Assembly (NCBI GenBank): GCA_022826565.1
Contig: JAJDUP010000001.1
Span: forward strand, 1-35,158
Source: Gemmatimonadota bacterium
GTDB lineage: Bacteria; Gemmatimonadota; Gemmatimonadetes; Longimicrobiales; Gaopeijiaceae
Length of the DNA stretch: 35,158 nt
Direction: 5' to 3'
Shown: piece after piece, positions 32,855 through 35,158 of the stretch
Layout of the letters: every line of letters begins with the position of its first letter
Position numbering within the stretch: position 1 is the stretch's first letter
Position numbers and translations under genes: made by a program
Notes under the pieces: generated by a model
Database searches by the model: none
What the model saw: only the letters and a program-made list of their open reading frames with translations
Told to the model about the DNA's origin: nothing

Positions 32855-34915
32855 TCATGGACGGATGACCCCCACCACGCGTCCGTTCCGGTCGCGCACC
32901 TCGACGGGGATGCGGATCACGTCGTCGCCGAGATGGATCGCGCGGCGCTGATGGGCGCGGAGCGCCGCCGCATCCGGCAAACGGTAGGCGTCTGCGAGAT
33001 CCATGCGCACGGTGTAGCCAAGGTCCGCGAGCGACGCGGCCGTCACCGCACTGAGCGGACTCGCTCCGGGCGCGCTCCAAGGGTTCATCAGCTCATTGCC
33101 GAATACACTGTATCGCCAGTGCCCATCGTCGCTGCCGGGGCGAGTGCCGCTGTTTTCCACGGGGACCTTTCCACCCGCTGTGTATCCGACCCCGCCAGCC
33201 TGGTCGAAGGCCCTGACAGCCAGGGGAAGCGGCAAATACGTATCCACTTCGCGGCCGGCTTCGAGGGACGGATTACGGAGTAGGTCAAGTGAGCGCCACA
33301 GCGCCCCGATCCCGAGCACATGGCCCATCTCGTGGAGGATCACGGACTCGAGGATGCCGTCCGCTTCCATGTCGCCAAGATCGGCGGCGTCGAACTCCAT
33401 CACGCCGAGCCAAGGCAGCCGCGACTCCTCACGGATGCTGCGGGGAGCGGCTTGGCCCAAGGTCCCGCCGACACCATCAATCTCGGCAACCGCCGCGATG
33501 ATCATCAGGTCGTCGACGACGCTCACGCCCTCCCGGTACGTCCTGCCGTCGATCCGGACCTCGACCACGCCCTTCGGAACGGGCATGTCCGGCAACTCCG
33601 TGTCCGCCAGCAGCGCCATCCAGCGCGCCGTAGCGCGCTCGAACGCCGCCTTCTGGGTCGAGCTCATCGCAGTGGCAAGGCGAAGCTCGATCCGGAAGGA
33701 GCCCGGCGGTTCCTCGTCGCCGCCCACCGTCGCCCGGAACGACAGCGTGGCCGCCAGCCCGGCCGGATCCGCCGCCGTTACGGCGATCTCCGCCACGCCC
33801 CTGCCCGCCCCCGTCAGCTCGAGCGTCGATCCGAAGACCTTCACGGCGGCGATCCCGGTATCCGAGGATGAGGCCGAATATGTCAGCGGATCCCCGTCGG
33901 GGTCGGAAAAGTACGCCGAAACGTCAAGCGCGGCCGTTTCGCCGACACGGACGTTCCGGTCCGGAATCGCGCCTGTCGGCTCGGGCCGGCGGTTGACGAC
34001 GGCTGCCTCGAAAGTCTGCGTGGCGGCGAGGCCGCCGGGATCGGTGGCCGTCACCTCGATGGTCGCCGAGTCCCTCTTCACCGCCGTCACCGTCACCGCC
34101 GATCCGGAAACGGCCGCCGCCACCGCGCCGGGACGCGACGACGACGCGGTGTAGGTCAGCGGGTCCCCGTCGGGATCGTCGAACCAGGGCGCCAGATCGA
34201 TCACGCGCGTCTCGCCGCCCTCCATGACCTGGCCCTCGATCGAGCCCACCGCCACCGGTCCCCGGTTCGGCACCTCGAATCCGAACGTCTGCACCGCCGC
34301 CAGTCCGCCCGGATCGGTGGCCGTCGCCGTGATGACGGCCTCCCCCTTCGCCAATCCCGCCAAGGTGGCGCGGGCGCCGGACAGCGCCACCCCGACCACC
34401 GCCGCATCCGACGGGACGACCCGGAAGGATAGCCTTTCGCCGTCCGGCTCCTCGAACCAGGACGCCAGATCGACGACGACCTCGCGCCCGGCCTCCGCCC
34501 GCTGGGCCGGGATGCTCCCGCGTGCCCGGGGTGGGCGGTTCGGAACCACGACCCGGAAACTCGCCCGGCCCTGAAGTCCGTCGGCGTCGCTTGCCGTGAG
34601 GATGATCTCCGCGCTGCCCGGCGCGACCGCGATCACGTTGACGACGCTGCCGGCCAACGACGCCGTGGCCACCGAAGGGTTGGAGGACGCCAGCGCTAAG
34701 CCCAGCGCGTCGCCGTTCGGATCGTTGAAGCACGCCGTGACGCTCGCCGTCTCGCCGACATGCACCGTGACCTGCGGGAGCGGGCCGCAGGCCATCGGGG
34801 CCATGGGACTCTCGCAGGCGGCGAGGACCACGGACGACAGCAGCGCCCCCGCCATCGGCGCCGGACGGACGCGAAGGCGTCGCGCCGCAATCGCGGACGA
34901 CTCTTCAATCACCAC
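32855..34915 (-). CDS. Surface lipoprotein with leishmanolysin-like (M8) protease domain
   Basis: A 686-residue protein from a GTG at 34915. The signal is RRLRVRPAP...GALLSSVVLAAC with acylated C34. A first Ig-like domain and three cadherin/Big repeats (about 44-397) match the 794-residue neighbour, including ACESPMAPMACGPLPQVTV and the cysteine pair C43/C62. The C-terminal ~280 residues are a metalloprotease: HEMGHVLGIGALW at 528-540, a third likely zinc ligand H599 (DDGHWRYS) and a Met-turn NELMNPW with M610. This HExxHxxGxxxLW plus distal His and Met is the leishmanolysin-like pattern. All three histidines are present, so it should be active. It is probably a surface-anchored protease. A 17-copy octanucleotide repeat starts 108 bp upstream of its start codon. 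Confidence 0.9.
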   Translation of the reverse strand: MVIEESSAIAARRLRVRPAPMAGALLSSVVLAACESPMAPMACGPLPQVTVHVGETASVTACFNDPNGDALGLALASSNPSVATASLAGSVVNVIAVAPGSAEIILTASDADGLQGRASFRVVVPNRPPRARGSIPAQRAEAGREVVVDLASWFEEPDGERLSFRVVPSDAAVVGVALSGARATLAGLAKGEAVITATATDPGGLAAVQTFGFEVPNRGPVAVGSIEGQVMEGGETRVIDLAPWFDDPDGDPLTYTASSSRPGAVAAAVSGSAVTVTAVKRDSATIEVTATDPGGLAATQTFEAAVVNRRPEPTGAIPDRNVRVGETAALDVSAYFSDPDGDPLTYSASSSDTGIAAVKVFGSTLELTGAGRGVAEIAVTAADPAGLAATLSFRATVGGDEEPPGSFRIELRLATAMSSTQKAAFERATARWMALLADTELPDMPVPKGVVEVRIDGRTYREGVSVVDDLMIIAAVAEIDGVGGTLGQAAPRSIREESRLPWLGVMEFDAADLGDMEADGILESVILHEMGHVLGIGALWRSLDLLRNPSLEAGREVDTYLPLPLAVRAFDQAGGVGYTAGGKVPVENSGTRPGSDDGHWRYSVFGNELMNPWSAPGASPLSAVTAASLADLGYTVRMDLADAYRLPDAAALRAHQRRAIHLGDDVIRIPVEVRDRNGRVVGVIRP

Positions 34916-35022
34916 CCGGAAGCGCTCGGGTGAATCCAGTCTGCGGACGGCGAACGGGCCTGCCGCTCGATCCCCTTGTCTTCGCCGCCCCGAACGCGCG
35001 GGGCCAGCGCGGTTACTGCATA

Positions 35023-35158
35023 TGGACGGCTGGACGGCTGGACGGCTGGACGGCTGGACGGCTGGACGGCTGGACGGCTGGACGGCTGGACGGCTGGACG
35101 GCTGGACGGCTGGACGGCTGGACGGCTGGACGGCTGGACGGCTGGACGGCTGGACGGC
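35023..35158. repeat. Octanucleotide tandem repeat (TGGACGGC), 17 copies to window edge
   Basis: Seventeen perfect, uninterrupted copies of TGGACGGC fill the last 136 bases, and the array continues past the window. The unit length of 8 is not a multiple of 3, so copy-number change would shift any reading frame through it. It lies upstream of the minus-strand M8 lipoprotein gene. It could be promoter-region DNA or lie in the next gene. An assembly-edge artefact cannot be excluded. Confidence 0.9.

Noticed and set aside
1..35158. CRISPR array
   Set aside because: The short repeats near base 1, the 23-bp iterons and the octamer array are contiguous or lack unique spacers of constant length, and no cas gene is present.

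Overview
The window looks like a chromosomal segment of a GC-rich, Gram-negative, diderm bacterium, most likely a Gemmatimonadota-type lineage. Supporting signs are a large secreted BNR/VPS10-type beta-propeller protein, a TonB-dependent receptor, several lipobox lipoproteins and a small outer-membrane beta-barrel. A 1.1-kDa-scale ankyrin protein (about 1,120 residues) and a Fic/VapBC/VanZ accessory load would fit a host-associated, for example sponge-symbiont, lifestyle. The lineage is inference from gene content. No rRNA, tRNA or CRISPR array was found.

Layout. (1) 1-7.6 kb is an eroded accessory/defence island, visibly poorer in GC than the rest: IS21-type end repeats with a broken istA, a broken Ogt/ATL-like alkyltransferase remnant, an intact AlbA_2 (Schlafen-type) protein, a broken PLD nuclease, a broken DUF262 (GmrSD-type) restriction fragment, and an intact two-gene minus-strand unit made of an N6-adenine DNA methylase and a coupled protein of unknown function. 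A 36-bp motif recurs three times here, each time at the 3' side of a gene remnant. (2) 7.7-15.4 kb holds the propeller protein (-), a DUF4143 ATPase (+) preceded by four 23-bp tandem repeats, and a TonB-dependent receptor (+). (3) 15.5-19.7 kb holds vapBC with a perfect operator palindrome, a Fic protein, and a minus-strand pair of a VanZ-like membrane protein and a group II PLP amino-acid decarboxylase. (4) 19.7-23.9 kb is a mobile-element segment: a tyrosine recombinase diverges from a winged-helix-like protein of unknown function, followed by a small outer-membrane protein gene bracketed by two inverted copies of a ~127-bp, strongly foldable element. (5) 23.9-35.2 kb is an all-minus surface/secretion region: M48 membrane protease plus lipoprotein, a secreted ankyrin protein, then a family of paralogous surface lipoproteins (one truncated, one with CARDB domains, one ending in a leishmanolysin-like M8 protease) and a 17-copy octanucleotide repeat running off the window edge.

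The main candidates for something undescribed are the paired structured elements around the outer-membrane protein gene, the three-copy 36-bp boundary motif in the defence island, the methylase/unknown pair, and the cysteine-capped modules of the ankyrin protein.
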